64,000 nucleotides of DNA from Candidatus Aquiluna sp. IMCC13023 (GCF_000257665.1 NZ_AJKR01000002.1:310001-374000); one strand, 5' to 3'. Positions 36,619-45,794 are shown, counted from the first letter of the stretch. A program made the numbers and translations. The notes: generated by a model not told the origin, from the letters alone.

Positions 36619-36891
36619 ATGTTGATTTACGCAGTGTGTGGAGCAGGAATTGGGACCAGTGTTTTACTGAAGTCCAATGCTGAGAGGGCTCTATCAATGC
36701 TGGGGATCGAAGCAGAGGTTCGAGCTGTCTCAATAGAGGAGGCTCGTGGGGCCGACAAAATGGCACAGGTAGTTCTTGCAACGCCGGAAATCCTTGACCA
36801 GCTTTCCGGCATCCCTGCCGAGGTAATCGCTATAAATAACATTTTTGATTTGGGTGAATTAGGCGAAAAGCTAAAAGCCACGCTGAGCTAG
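36619..36891 (+). CDS. PTS system EIIB component, ascorbate/galactitol type
   Basis: 90 residues from the ATG at 36619, giving MLIYAVCGAGIGTS with the phosphorylated Cys7 in a P-loop-like CGAGIGTS; an upstream in-frame ATG at 36580 would overlap the IIA gene by 32 bases and breaks the family N-terminus. It is a lone small IIB domain, 7 bases after IIA. The next gene is an unrelated flavin-binding protein, so the membrane IIC partner is missing from the locus. Confidence 0.87.
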   Translation: MLIYAVCGAGIGTSVLLKSNAERALSMLGIEAEVRAVSIEEARGADKMAQVVLATPEILDQLSGIPAEVIAINNIFDLGELGEKLKATLS

Positions 36892-36900
36892 TCTTGCAGA

Positions 36901-37560
36901 ATGAGTACCCCAGGCTCCTCGGAGCGCACCAAGCTCAACAGAATGAGCTACAAATCTTCTGAGAGCACCTCGGATCTGAATAGCGTCTTGGACGCCAATC
37001 TGGTTGCCCATGTTGGCGTGGTCATCGACGGCTCTCCTCTGGTAGTTCCGATGGCATATGGCAGAAGCGGAGATGAGATATTCCTTCACGGCTCATCCGG
37101 ATCAAGGCTGATGCGTATTTTGGAAACCGAACCAGAGGTATGCGTTTCCATAACTGAACTCAATGCCTTGAAGGTTGCCAGAAGCAATTTCAACAGCGGC
37201 ATGCATTACCGCGCGGTCATGATCTTTGGAAAAGCCAAATTGGTTCCAATGGACCAAAAACATCATGCGCTAGACGTTGTGAGTAACGCGATGATTCCAG
37301 GAAGAGTGGGCGAAGCAAGGCCAACCACCAAAAAAGAAGTGGCCGCCACATTGATTCTTTCCTTATCGCTGGCAGAGGCGTCGGTAAAGATTTCGGTTAA
37401 CGAAGTTGATGACCCACCAGAGGACATGAACCTAGGTTTTTGGTCAGGGACAATCCCTCTTGCTTCAATGGCCGGCGAGGCAATACCCGCAGACCCGGAG
37501 TCAGCATCCTTGCCTGTGCCAGAAAGCGTTCAAAGCTTTATTTCAAAGCGCTCAAAGTAG
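36901..37560 (+). CDS. Pyridoxamine 5'-phosphate oxidase-related flavin-binding protein (NimA-like)
   Basis: 219 residues. The split-barrel FMN-binding pattern is seen in VAHVGVVIDGSPLVVPMAYGRSG near residues 35-57 and IFLHGSSGSRLMR near 61-73, the layout of the Pyridox_ox_2/NimA group rather than true PdxH. A haem or flavin is the usual cofactor; substrate unknown. It starts nine bases after the IIB gene and may be part of the same operon. The end overlaps the phospho-sugar mutase on the other strand by 23 bases. Confidence 0.83.
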   Translation: MSTPGSSERTKLNRMSYKSSESTSDLNSVLDANLVAHVGVVIDGSPLVVPMAYGRSGDEIFLHGSSGSRLMRILETEPEVCVSITELNALKVARSNFNSGMHYRAVMIFGKAKLVPMDQKHHALDVVSNAMIPGRVGEARPTTKKEVAATLILSLSLAEASVKISVNEVDDPPEDMNLGFWSGTIPLASMAGEAIPADPESASLPVPESVQSFISKRSK

Positions 37561-39175
37561 CATCAGCCCAAGTTTTCAGGTCCTCCAGGAGCTTGGCGGC
37601 CGCTGTCTTGCTGGTCGCGGAAGCCTGTAAGTAGCACTTGAGCTTGGGTTCGGTTCCAGAGGGCCTCACGATTATTTTGATTGAGTTGCTGGAGAGAATA
37701 AGAGCATCCGTTTTCATGGCATCGGTTCGGGCTAGGTAATCCTCGAAAAGAACTGCTTCGTCTCCAATGCTTGCCGGTGGGTTAGCCCGCAAGTCAGAAG
37801 TGATTTTTCCAATAACCGAAAGATCTGACACTCTAAGTGAAACCTGACCGGTTGCAACGTGCCCAAATTTCTCGGCCAAGTCCTGAATCTGATCAACCAA
37901 GCTCTTACCTTGGGCTTTCAAGTCTGATGCCATCTGGGCGATTACCAGGGCTGCCGTTATGCCGTCTTTATCCGGGGTGTATTCCGGATCAACGCAGTAA
38001 CCGAGAGCTTCTTCATATCCGTAGCCAAGATCGGGAACCTTGGAAATCCACTTGAAGCCTGTCAAGGTCTGGGTGTAGGGCACGCCGTAGTGCTTCGCAA
38101 GTGCTGATAAATCAGCCGAAACTATCGAATTTGCGATCGCCTTCGAGGTTGGAGCAAGCTGATTTGCAAGCAGCAGTCCAACCTGGTCTCCGGTGAGCAT
38201 TTGATAGCCACCCCCACTGCGCACTGCTACGGCCAGCCGGTCGGCATCTGGGTCATTGGCCAAGATGATGTCGCTGTCATTGCTAGTTGCTTCGGCGAAA
38301 CTAAGATCCATCGCACCTTTTTCCTCCGGATTCGGAAAGGCAACGGTTGGAAATTGAGGGTCTGGCTCTGCTTGTAATTTGACCGGTAAAACCCTAAAGC
38401 CTGCGGCGGCCAATAGCGGGCTTACTACCTTCCAGCCAACTCCATGCAAGGCGGTGTGAGTGATTCGGAGCGCTGACCTTTTGGCAATTTCGCTCTCGTC
38501 CAGACTGACAAGCGTTTTGGCTCGATCCAAGTACTGGTTGATTTCCGGTTGCCCGATGAGCGTAAAGTCTTTGCTTTTTGGAATCTCTTGAAAAGTGGTT
38601 TTAGTTGAAATGGCGGTTATTAGATTCGCTATTTCCCTGTCCTGGGGAGGAACAAGCTGGCTGCCTCCGGTGGGGCCTCCAAGGTAGACCTTGTAGCCGT
38701 TATCCCTGGGAGGATTGTGGCTTGCCGTCACAACCACAGTTAGGCTTGCACCAAGCCGCCTGCCGGTGAATGCGGCAACCGGCGTCGGGACCATTTCTGA
38801 AAATAAAAAGGTCTTGATCCCGGCCGCACTCAATATTTCCGCGCTATCCATCGCGAACACATCTGAGTTTGTTCTGCCGTCGTAGCCGATTACTGCGCTT
38901 AGTTCTCCAGAAGGATCCAAGTAGGTGTCGCGATTAGTGTTCAAAAACTCAGCGAGGCCTAGGGCCGTTTGCGCCACAACCACCCTGTTCATTCGGTTCG
39001 GGCCAGCCCCTAGTTCTCCGCGCAGTCCTGCGGTCCCGAAGTCTAGCCGGGTGCTAAACCTAGAAGCGAGATCTTCCTCATCGTGATTATCGATAAGTGC
39101 TTGGAGCTCGATCTTGGTTACTGGGTCCGGATCCTGATCAAGCCATGCTTGGGCCTGATCGGCTAGTTGACTCAA
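37538..39175 (-). CDS. Phospho-sugar mutase (phosphoglucomutase/phosphopentomutase-like)
   Basis: 545 residues, alpha-D-phosphohexomutase superfamily. Seen: GTAGLRGELGAGPNRMN near residue 47, the phosphoserine loop TASHNPPRDNGYKV near 135, the metal site DPDADRLAVAV near 287 and the C-terminal phosphate loop RPSGTEPKLK near 512. It belongs to the long PGM2-like group that includes phosphopentomutases. Its start overlaps the purine nucleoside phosphorylase stop by four bases, which suggests it isomerises the (deoxy)ribose-1-phosphate released there; glucose-1-phosphate is the alternative substrate. Confidence 0.9.
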   Translation of the reverse strand: MSQLADQAQAWLDQDPDPVTKIELQALIDNHDEEDLASRFSTRLDFGTAGLRGELGAGPNRMNRVVVAQTALGLAEFLNTNRDTYLDPSGELSAVIGYDGRTNSDVFAMDSAEILSAAGIKTFLFSEMVPTPVAAFTGRRLGASLTVVVTASHNPPRDNGYKVYLGGPTGGSQLVPPQDREIANLITAISTKTTFQEIPKSKDFTLIGQPEINQYLDRAKTLVSLDESEIAKRSALRITHTALHGVGWKVVSPLLAAAGFRVLPVKLQAEPDPQFPTVAFPNPEEKGAMDLSFAEATSNDSDIILANDPDADRLAVAVRSGGGYQMLTGDQVGLLLANQLAPTSKAIANSIVSADLSALAKHYGVPYTQTLTGFKWISKVPDLGYGYEEALGYCVDPEYTPDKDGITAALVIAQMASDLKAQGKSLVDQIQDLAEKFGHVATGQVSLRVSDLSVIGKITSDLRANPPASIGDEAVLFEDYLARTDAMKTDALILSSNSIKIIVRPSGTEPKLKCYLQASATSKTAAAKLLEDLKTWADATLSALK

Positions 39176-39993
39176 ATCTTGTCCACAATTTCTGCTAGCA
39201 GCTTGGATATTCGAGCTTCAGCTTGCTGGCCGGCTTCAATAACTTCCGCGTGGCTGAGCGGAGTCTTTTGGATGCCAGCGGCCAGGTTTGTGATCAGCGA
39301 CATACCGAGGATTTCCATGCCCGATTCCCTTGCGGCAATGGCCTCAAGCGCGGTTGACATTCCTACGATGTCACCCCCCATTATTTTGGCCATTTGGACT
39401 TCGGCTGGTGTTTCGTAGTGAGGGCCACGGAACTGAACGTAGACGCCCTCATCGAGACTGGAATCAACGGTTTTGGCAATAGCGCGCAGTCTTGCCGAAT
39501 ACAGGTCGGTCAGATCAATGAAGTTAGCCCCTTCAAGAGGACTTGAGGCTGTCAGGTTTATGTGATCGGAAATCAGAACCGCGGCACCACCGGCCCACTT
39601 CGGCTGGATTCCGCCGGCACCGTTTGTGAGGACCATTACTTTTGCTCCGGCTTTAGCAGCCGTTCGAACCGAATGGACCACTGCTCTGACGCCGTGATTT
39701 TCGTAGAAATGGGTTCTGGCTCCTATCACCAGAGCAAACTTCCCGTTGGGCAGTCTTATCGATCTGATGTTTCCAACGTGCCCTGCAAGAGCGGGCTTTG
39801 AGAATCCGATCACCTCAGAAGCTGGTATTTCGCTGACTGTTTCTCCAATTAGGTCGGCCGCCTTAGCCCAGCCCGAGCCAAGTGTTAGGGCGATGTGATG
39901 GGCCTCAACCCCCGAAAGCTTTCTTATCTGGTCAGCTGCCTCCTGGGCAATTTCGAAGGGGTTAATTGTCTCGTCGTCGAGTAGATGCGTCAT
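39172..39993 (-). CDS. punA: Purine-nucleoside phosphorylase
   Basis: 273 residues from the ATG at 39993; a GTG 18 bases earlier is rejected because a -10 element sits between the two. It splits inosine and guanosine to base and ribose-1-phosphate. Seen: TLGSGWAK near residue 38, the phosphate/ribose motifs ARTHFYENHG near 78-87 and LTNGAGGIQP near 108, FRGPHYETPAE near 184 and GMSTALEAIAAR with the ribose contacts. It is the trimeric low-mass class. The downstream mutase overlaps by four bases. Confidence 0.94.
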   Translation of the reverse strand: MTHLLDDETINPFEIAQEAADQIRKLSGVEAHHIALTLGSGWAKAADLIGETVSEIPASEVIGFSKPALAGHVGNIRSIRLPNGKFALVIGARTHFYENHGVRAVVHSVRTAAKAGAKVMVLTNGAGGIQPKWAGGAAVLISDHINLTASSPLEGANFIDLTDLYSARLRAIAKTVDSSLDEGVYVQFRGPHYETPAEVQMAKIMGGDIVGMSTALEAIAARESGMEILGMSLITNLAAGIQKTPLSHAEVIEAGQQAEARISKLLAEIVDKI

Positions 39994-40000
39994 GAAAATT

Positions 40001-40006
40001 AGTCTA
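40001..40006 (-). promoter_or_regulatory. Probable -10 element, leaderless start of punA
   Basis: TAGACT on the minus strand is followed by seven bases and the ATG at 39993. The gene has no ribosome-binding site. Confidence 0.55.
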
Positions 40007-40046
40007 GCCACGCATAGTCATGCTCACGTGGTGGAGAATAGTGGCT

Positions 40047-41471
40047 GTGATCGAAAAAAAAATGACTAAGCACCGAATTGTTGTGATCGGTGGTGGCCCG
40101 GGTGGCTACGAAGCCGCTCGAGCCGGTGTCCAGCTTGGAGCCGAAGTTGTCCTTGTCGAAGAAAACGGTATTGGGGGCAATGCGGTCCTCACCGATGTTG
40201 TCCCTTCGAAGACCCTGATCGCAACCGCAGAAGCGGCCCAACGTGTTGCATCTGCTGCTGCACTCGGTGTGCGGCTAATGGTGGACGGCAAGCGCGTCAC
40301 CCCGACAATCGACATAGATTTACCGGCGATCAATAGCCGCCTACTTCAATTAGCCAAGTCCCAGTCCAGGGATATGCTGCACACTCTAAAGACCGAAGGG
40401 GTCATCGTGGTTGATGGTCGCGGGGTTCTTGATGGAAACCACCATGTTCTAATAACCAAATCCGGCGAGACCTCCTCAGAGCGAATCGAGGCCAAGACGA
40501 TTATTGTCGCCACCGGTGCAAGCCCCAGAGAGCTTGCAAGTGCCAAGACTGACGGCAAGAGAATTCTGAACTGGAAGCAGCTTTACAACATTGGCGATTT
40601 ACCGACCCACATGATTGTTGTTGGTTCCGGTGTTACCGGGGCGGAGTTCGCTTCTGCCTACCTAGATCTCGGAAGCGAGGTGACCCTTGTTTCCTCAAGA
40701 GACAAAGTCCTTCCGGGAAACGATGGTGATGCGGCCGAGTTGATTGAGGATGTCTTTAAGCGCAAAGGCATGAATATCTTGCGCAATGCCCGAGCAGCCT
40801 CAGTGAAAAACTTAGGTGAGAGTGTCGAAGTCACCTTGGAAGATGGCCAGGTTATTTCCGGTTCGCATTGCCTGATGGCAGTCGGAGCAATTCCCAACAC
40901 TGCAGATCTTGGTTTGGAAGAAGCCGGCGTGAAGCTCAATGAAACCGGTCACGTGATTTCAAACAAGGTCGCTCGAACTTCTAGGGCGAATGTCTACGCC
41001 GTGGGTGACTGCTCCACGGCGCTACCGCTGGCTTCGGTTTCCGCGATGCAAGGAAGAACCGCGATTTATCACACCATGGGAGATGTATCCGTCCCAACGA
41101 GTTTGCGTAACGTGGCCTCCAATGTTTTCACTTCACCGGAGATTGCTTCGGTCGGCTGGTCCCAGGATGCGATTGAGCAGGGCGTAGTTCGCGGTGAAGT
41201 GCAAAAAATTATGCTCGAAACCAACCCGAGGGCCAAAATGCAAGGCATCGAAGAGGGTTTTATAAAGCTTTATGCTTCCGTGGGCTCGGGAACTGTTATT
41301 GGAGGAGTGGTAGTTGCTCCAACTGCTTCGGATTTGATCTATCCGATTGCCGTAGCGATTGAGAATCGACTAACTGTTGACCAGTTGGCAAGAACCTACA
41401 CGGTCTATCCGTCGCTGTCGGGATCTATTTCTGAAGCTGCTAGTGCACTGCACCCGCCGATTGACGACTGA
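40047..41471 (+). CDS. Flavoprotein disulfide-reductase relative, LpdA-type NAD(P)H quinone reductase
   Basis: 474 residues from the GTG at 40047, nine bases after GGAGA; the ATG at 40062 just after a run of nine A is an alternative. The FAD motif VVIGGGPGGYEAA is near residue 11, the NAD motif VVGSGVTGAEFAS near 190, and the second FAD motif YAVGDC near 315. In the redox loop (GGNAVLTDVVPSKT) both cysteines are missing, and the C-terminal HxxxxE dyad is replaced by YPSLSGSISEA. That pattern matches the LpdA quinone reductase of mycobacteria rather than dihydrolipoamide dehydrogenase. Its stop directly abuts that of accA. Confidence 0.88.
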   Translation: MIEKKMTKHRIVVIGGGPGGYEAARAGVQLGAEVVLVEENGIGGNAVLTDVVPSKTLIATAEAAQRVASAAALGVRLMVDGKRVTPTIDIDLPAINSRLLQLAKSQSRDMLHTLKTEGVIVVDGRGVLDGNHHVLITKSGETSSERIEAKTIIVATGASPRELASAKTDGKRILNWKQLYNIGDLPTHMIVVGSGVTGAEFASAYLDLGSEVTLVSSRDKVLPGNDGDAAELIEDVFKRKGMNILRNARAASVKNLGESVEVTLEDGQVISGSHCLMAVGAIPNTADLGLEEAGVKLNETGHVISNKVARTSRANVYAVGDCSTALPLASVSAMQGRTAIYHTMGDVSVPTSLRNVASNVFTSPEIASVGWSQDAIEQGVVRGEVQKIMLETNPRAKMQGIEEGFIKLYASVGSGTVIGGVVVAPTASDLIYPIAVAIENRLTVDQLARTYTVYPSLSGSISEAASALHPPIDD

Positions 41472-43244
41472 TTAGTCTTCTATCTCTAGAAGCAGAGTCC
41501 CGGCCGAAACAGTATCTCCCACGGCCACGCCTATTTGCTTAATCTTTCCTGAGCGATGGGCGGTTAGGGGTTGCTCCATCTTCATCGCCTCAAGTACTAC
41601 AACCAGGTCGCCCTTTTCGATGGGGTCGCCAACACTGACCGCTACCTTCACAACGCTTGCCTGCATTGGAGCTAGCAGAAGATTGCCCTTGGCGCCGGTG
41701 TGACCTGAGACGTTAGAAGAGGCTGCGCGCTTGGGAGCGTGACCCTGCGCTGATCCAATTTCGCCAACCAGTAATCGCTTGGGAACTGAAACCTCAAGGC
41801 GCTTTCCTGCAACCTCCACGACAATTTCATGTCGCGGTTCTGGCTCCGGGATTTGTTCCTGCGATCCTGACCACGGTTCGATGGTGTTGTTCCACTCGGT
41901 TTCGATCCAGCGGGTGAAAATCCCAAAGGTTGATCCGTCGCCGATAAAAGCCCTATCGTCAACTATTGCCCGGTGGAAAGGAAGGACAGTTGGAAGCCCG
42001 AGAACTTGCATTTCGGCTAGTGCCCTGCGAGATCTGGCGAGAGCTTCAGCGCGGTCTTTGCCGGTAACAATTAACTTCGCCATCATCGAGTCAAACTTGC
42101 CGGAAATAATGTCCCCGGAAACCACTCCAGAATCAACTCTGACGCCTGGGCCCGAGGGGGCTATGAACTGGTGGATGGGGCCAGGAGCCGGCAAGAAACC
42201 GTTTCCGGCGTCCTCGCCATTGATCCTGAATTCAATCGAGTGACCTCGGATTTCAGGGTCCGTGTAGGAAAGCTTCTTTCCTTCTGCGATAAAGAACTGC
42301 TCGCGCACCAGATCTAGGCCGGTGACTTCTTCGGACACCGGGTGCTCGACCTGCAGCCTGGTGTTGACTTCGAGGAAAGAAATTGTTCCATCTTGCGAGA
42401 TCAAAAACTCACATGTTCCAGCACCGACGTAATTGACTTTTTTCAAGATGGCTTTTGATGCCTCGTACAAAATCTGCTCTTGCTCTTTAGTCAAGAACGG
42501 AGCTGGTGCTTCTTCAACTAGCTTCTGATGTCTGCGCTGAAGTGAACAGTCTCTAGTAGAAACAACTACGACATTTCCATGAGAATCCGCAAGGCACTGT
42601 GTTTCCACATGACGCGGTTTCTCAAGGTATTTTTCCAAGAAGCATTCTCCGCGACCAAATGCCGCAATTGCTTCGCGGGTTGCAGACTCGAAAAGCTCTG
42701 AAATTTCAGAGGCATCACGAACAATCTTTATACCCCTACCACCACCACCGTGGGCCGCCTTGATAGCCACCGGAAGACCATGAATTGCAACAAACTCTTC
42801 CACCTCGGTAACGGTTTCTACTGGGTTCAACGTTCCTGGGGCCATTGGAGCGCCGACAGATTCAGCTATCTTTCGCGCAGATACTTTGTCACCTAGAGAG
42901 GTGATCGACTGAGCATCCGGACCAATCCAAATTAGGCCAGCGTCAACTACGGCTTCCGCAAATTCAGCGTTTTCCGATAGAAATCCGTAGCCGGGGTGGA
43001 TTGCATTGGCACCGCTTCTTTTGGCTGCTGAAAGTATTTTTTCGATTACCAAATAGGTTTCTCCAGCACTCTCGCCGTTAAGCGCATAGGCCTCATCGGC
43101 CAGCTTCACATGTAGTGAATTCCGGTCGGAGTCGGCGTAGACGGCGACGGTCTGGATGCCGCTGTCTTTGGCTGCTCGGATAACTCTGACCGCAATTTCG
43201 CCACGGTTGGCTATAAGTACTTTAGAAATCTTGCGCTCGGTCAT
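41472..43244 (-). CDS. accA: Acyl-CoA carboxylase alpha subunit (biotin carboxylase + biotin carrier)
   Basis: 590 residues. The N-terminal 450 are biotin carboxylase: [14 protein letters not shown] near residue 12, ATP-grasp glycine loop [11 protein letters not shown] near 165, and [14 protein letters not shown] near 290. The last 75 are the biotinyl domain with the modified lysine in [10 protein letters not shown] near 550. Actinobacteria use this fused alpha chain with a separate beta chain (48206) and epsilon chain (47985) to make malonyl- or methylmalonyl-CoA; BirA at 49924 would attach the biotin. Actinobacterial naming varies (accA/accC/bccA). Confidence 0.94.
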   Translation of the reverse strand: MTERKISKVLIANRGEIAVRVIRAAKDSGIQTVAVYADSDRNSLHVKLADEAYALNGESAGETYLVIEKILSAAKRSGANAIHPGYGFLSENAEFAEAVVDAGLIWIGPDAQSITSLGDKVSARKIAESVGAPMAPGTLNPVETVTEVEEFVAIHGLPVAIKAAHGGGGRGIKIVRDASEISELFESATREAIAAFGRGECFLEKYLEKPRHVETQCLADSHGNVVVVSTRDCSLQRRHQKLVEEAPAPFLTKEQEQILYEASKAILKKVNYVGAGTCEFLISQDGTISFLEVNTRLQVEHPVSEEVTGLDLVREQFFIAEGKKLSYTDPEIRGHSIEFRINGEDAGNGFLPAPGPIHQFIAPSGPGVRVDSGVVSGDIISGKFDSMMAKLIVTGKDRAEALARSRRALAEMQVLGLPTVLPFHRAIVDDRAFIGDGSTFGIFTRWIETEWNNTIEPWSGSQEQIPEPEPRHEIVVEVAGKRLEVSVPKRLLVGEIGSAQGHAPKRAASSNVSGHTGAKGNLLLAPMQASVVKVAVSVGDPIEKGDLVVVLEAMKMEQPLTAHRSGKIKQIGVAVGDTVSAGTLLLEIED

Positions 43245-43251
43245 AGTTGGA

Positions 43252-43257
43252 AGCTTA
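43252..43257 (-). promoter_or_regulatory. Probable -10 element, leaderless start of the carboxylase alpha gene
   Basis: TAAGCT on the minus strand is followed by seven bases and the ATG at 43244; no ribosome-binding site is seen. Confidence 0.5.
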
Positions 43258-43317
43258 TTGGCTCATTGGGTCGGCTGTTTATGCTCAACCTACAAAAAAA
43301 TCAAGTATTCGTATCTG

Positions 43318-43917
43318 TTATCTCCAGAGAGATTGATAATCAAGCCCAAGCTCAACCATCATTTTTCTTAGTCCCACGAGCGATAGGCCAACCACAGTGT
43401 GGTAATCACCGTTGATGCGCTCGACAAAAGCGCCACCTAGCCCATCAATTGTGAAGGCTCCGGCCACTTGCAGAGGTTCCTCTGTCGCAACATATATTTC
43501 AATCTCTCGGTCAGAAAGGTCTGCGAAGAAAACTTCAGTGCTGGTAACCAGCGAGATTGCCTGGCTGTTTTGAGCATCAATCAGGTGATGTCCGGAGTAC
43601 AGCCACCCAGACTTCCCTCGCATTGATTTCCAACGCTCGATCGCAACGCTAGATTCCAGCGGCTTTCCAAGAATCTGCCCCTCGAAGAAGAGTGCGGAAT
43701 CGCAGCCCAGAATGAGCGATGTTGTTTCTGCGGCTGCAATCGCCTCTGCTTTTGCTTTGGCCAGCAACCCGGTCAGCTCGCTTGGCGTCTGCGGGGCCAA
43801 TTCTTCAACCATTTGGTCTTCGTCAACACCTGGAGCAAGGTCGCGGAATTTGATGCCGGCCTCGGAAAGGAGCTTCTTTCTGGCAGGCGAAGTTGACGCA
43901 AGTACGAAATCGATCAC
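43318..43917 (-). CDS. maf: Maf-like nucleotide pyrophosphatase
   Basis: 199 residues with a GTG start. Maf proteins hydrolyse non-canonical or modified nucleoside triphosphates and influence septum formation. Seen: LASTSPARKKLL near residue 7 with the conserved Ser and Arg, the catalytic Asp in LGCDSALFFEGQILGKP near 71, and DGLGGAFVERINGDYHTVVGLS near 158. It is encoded 73 bases before the carboxylase alpha gene on the same strand, and starts 26 bases from the divergent RNA methyltransferase gene. Confidence 0.93.
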   Translation of the reverse strand: MIDFVLASTSPARKKLLSEAGIKFRDLAPGVDEDQMVEELAPQTPSELTGLLAKAKAEAIAAAETTSLILGCDSALFFEGQILGKPLESSVAIERWKSMRGKSGWLYSGHHLIDAQNSQAISLVTSTEVFFADLSDREIEIYVATEEPLQVAGAFTIDGLGGAFVERINGDYHTVVGLSLVGLRKMMVELGLDYQSLWR

Positions 43918-43924
43918 GATAATC

Positions 43925-43930
43925 AGGTTA
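43925..43930 (-). promoter_or_regulatory. Probable -10 element, leaderless start of maf
   Basis: On the minus strand TAACCT is followed by seven bases and the GTG at 43917. The divergent methyltransferase gene starts within 14 bases, so the two promoters must overlap. Confidence 0.45.
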
Positions 43931-43943
43931 GCTGTGGAACACT

Positions 43944-45116
43944 GTGCATGTGATGCTAAAGCTGAAAATAGAAAAAGTTGCCCACGGTGGAGTTTTTATT
44001 GCTCGACACGACTCGAAAGTGGTGTTCGTTTCCGGAGCCATACCCGGCGAGCTAGTTGAGGCAAAGGTTGTCCAGGACACCAAGAGTTTCCTAAGAGCCG
44101 AGACCGTTGAGGTCCTGGAGGAATCCGAGCACAGGGTGAAGCACTTCTGGAAGGCAGCCCTAAAGGGAGCCGGGGGAGCTGAATTTGGGCACATTGAACT
44201 CTCCTATCAGCGAGTGCTAAAGACGCAAGTGCTTCAGAAAGTTCTTTCTCGCATGGCGGGAATCGAGTCTGAGGTCGTTGTCGAAGCCGCTCCAGGTGAT
44301 CAGGAGAATCAAGGACTTCGCTACCGCACTCGAGTTCAGCTGAACGTTGATGAGTCTGGAACCGCGGGGCCCTCGAAAATACGGACCAATGAAATTGTCT
44401 TCACTCGCGATCTACCACTAGCCGTCAAGGAAATAGAAGAACTAGGCCTGCATCTAAAAAACTTCAATGGCGTTGACAAGATAAAAATCGCCGCAAGCAA
44501 CACTGGCAATAGCCAATGGCTGATCGATAAAAAAGTAAATGGCGACCAGCAACTAATCGAACGGGTTGCCGGAAGAACTTTCCGCCTGAGCCCAGGCTCG
44601 TTTTGGCAGGCACACGTCAAGGGCCCAGAGCTCTTGACTTCTTGCGTTAGCGAATTCGCAAAATTACTAAATCTTGATCCAGAAAAGCAGAACCTGGACC
44701 TTTATTCTGGCGCGGGTTTATTTAGCGCGACTTTGAGCGCGCAGTTTGACGGAGCTAAATTCTTGGCCATCGAATCTTCCAAGCAGGCAATTGCCGACGG
44801 GGAGCGTTCGTCTCACGACCTAGATAACCTTCGCTTCCATCAGGCTGATGTTCTGAAATTTCTAAGATCTCAGACCGCTGGTACCTTCGACACAATTATT
44901 CTCGACCCACCTCGTTCCGGAGCCGCGAACAAGGTGGTCGAACAGCTAATTCGCTTGAGCCCAAGAAACATGATCTACGTAGCGTGTGACCCGGTTGCGC
45001 TCGCTCGAGACCTAAAGACTCTCGGTGATGCTGGCTACAACGTGAAGGCCATGCGGGCCTTTGATATTTTCCCTCACACCCACCATTTCGAAACAGTTGT
45101 TGCGCTAGCGCGCTAA
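43944..45116 (+). CDS. TrmA/RlmD-family RNA (uracil-5-)methyltransferase, cluster-less form
   Basis: 390 residues from GTG 43944; an ATG at 43953 is equally plausible. An N-terminal TRAM-like domain (residues 1-60) precedes a class I methyltransferase domain with DLYSGAGLFSA near 252, DPPRSGA near 318 and the catalytic cysteine in YVACDPVALARDL near 346. The region that in RlmD carries the 4Fe-4S cysteines reads GGAEFGHIELSYQRVLK here, without cysteines, as is usual in Actinobacteria. It methylates C5 of a uridine in tRNA or rRNA; the site cannot be told. The stop overlaps the next gene's -10 element. Confidence 0.9.
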   Translation: MHVMLKLKIEKVAHGGVFIARHDSKVVFVSGAIPGELVEAKVVQDTKSFLRAETVEVLEESEHRVKHFWKAALKGAGGAEFGHIELSYQRVLKTQVLQKVLSRMAGIESEVVVEAAPGDQENQGLRYRTRVQLNVDESGTAGPSKIRTNEIVFTRDLPLAVKEIEELGLHLKNFNGVDKIKIAASNTGNSQWLIDKKVNGDQQLIERVAGRTFRLSPGSFWQAHVKGPELLTSCVSEFAKLLNLDPEKQNLDLYSGAGLFSATLSAQFDGAKFLAIESSKQAIADGERSSHDLDNLRFHQADVLKFLRSQTAGTFDTIILDPPRSGAANKVVEQLIRLSPRNMIYVACDPVALARDLKTLGDAGYNVKAMRAFDIFPHTHHFETVVALAR

Positions 45117-45119
45117 GTT
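45114..45119 (+). promoter_or_regulatory. Probable -10 element, leaderless start of the response regulator gene
   Basis: TAAGTT, whose first three bases are also the stop codon of the upstream methyltransferase, is followed by six bases and the ATG at 45126. Confidence 0.5.
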
Positions 45120-45125
45120 AGCACT

Positions 45126-45791
45126 ATGGCTAGTTTGGCGATAGACCCTTCAAATGTAAGAGTGGCAATCGTCGATGACCATGAGGCGGTCCGCCTTGGC
45201 TTTGTTGGCATGTGTGCGAGCAGCGACCTGGAGTTGGTCGGAGAAGCAGCAACCGTCCGAGAGCTAATCTCCAAGATCAATGGCCTTGAGTGCCAAGTCG
45301 TCGTAATGGATCTGTCCTTGGCAGACGGCTCATTGGTCGCGGAGAACGTATCTCAGTTGATCGCTGCGGGCAGCGCAGTCTTGGTTTACAGCATCGCTGA
45401 CAAGGCCAACCTAATGCGGTTGGCTCTCAGAGCGGGAGCGGTGGCAATTGTTCCCAAGTCCCAGCCACTGGCCTACCTAGCAGAGATCATTCGACTTGCG
45501 GCTGACGGCGCCATAATCAACAACCCCGAAACCAGCGCGATGATCGATGCCGATGCAAATTTCAAGGATGCAAATCTTTCCGCTCGAGAGCGCGAGGTTC
45601 TATCGTTTTACGCATCAGGCATGAGCCTCAAGCAGGTTGCTGCCCAGCTAGACATTAAGCAGAGCTCGGCTAAAGAACATATCGATCGGGTGCGAGTGAA
45701 GTACGCGCGGCTCGGACGAGAGGCTGGAACCAAAGTGGATCTTTACCGTCTAGCAATTGAAGACGGCTTAATTTCCGGCGAATTCCTCTAA
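45126..45791 (+). CDS. NarL/LuxR-type response regulator
   Basis: 221 residues. The receiver domain (about 12-130) has the acidic pair Asp17-Asp18, the phosphorylation site Asp62 in VVMDLSLADG and a Lys in IVPKSQP. The C-terminal helix-turn-helix (about 148-210) begins LSAREREVLSFYASGMSLKQVA, but the end departs from the usual LuxR consensus (KEHIDRVRVKYARLGREAGTKVDLYRLAIEDGL). It forms an operon with the sensor kinase three bases downstream. Target genes unknown; the degenerate kinase-like third gene makes the system unusual. Confidence 0.88.
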   Translation: MASLAIDPSNVRVAIVDDHEAVRLGFVGMCASSDLELVGEAATVRELISKINGLECQVVVMDLSLADGSLVAENVSQLIAAGSAVLVYSIADKANLMRLALRAGAVAIVPKSQPLAYLAEIIRLAADGAIINNPETSAMIDADANFKDANLSAREREVLSFYASGMSLKQVAAQLDIKQSSAKEHIDRVRVKYARLGREAGTKVDLYRLAIEDGLISGEFL

Positions 45792-45794
45792 ATC

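Noticed and set aside
39994-40011. GTG start 18 bases upstream for punA
   Set aside because: The TAGACT -10 element lies between this GTG and the ATG, so the GTG would not be transcribed.
40054-40062. Run of nine A near the start of the LpdA-like gene, as a programmed frameshift site
   Set aside because: The frame is already correct across the run and the only alternative is a start at the ATG inside its end; no downstream stimulator is seen.
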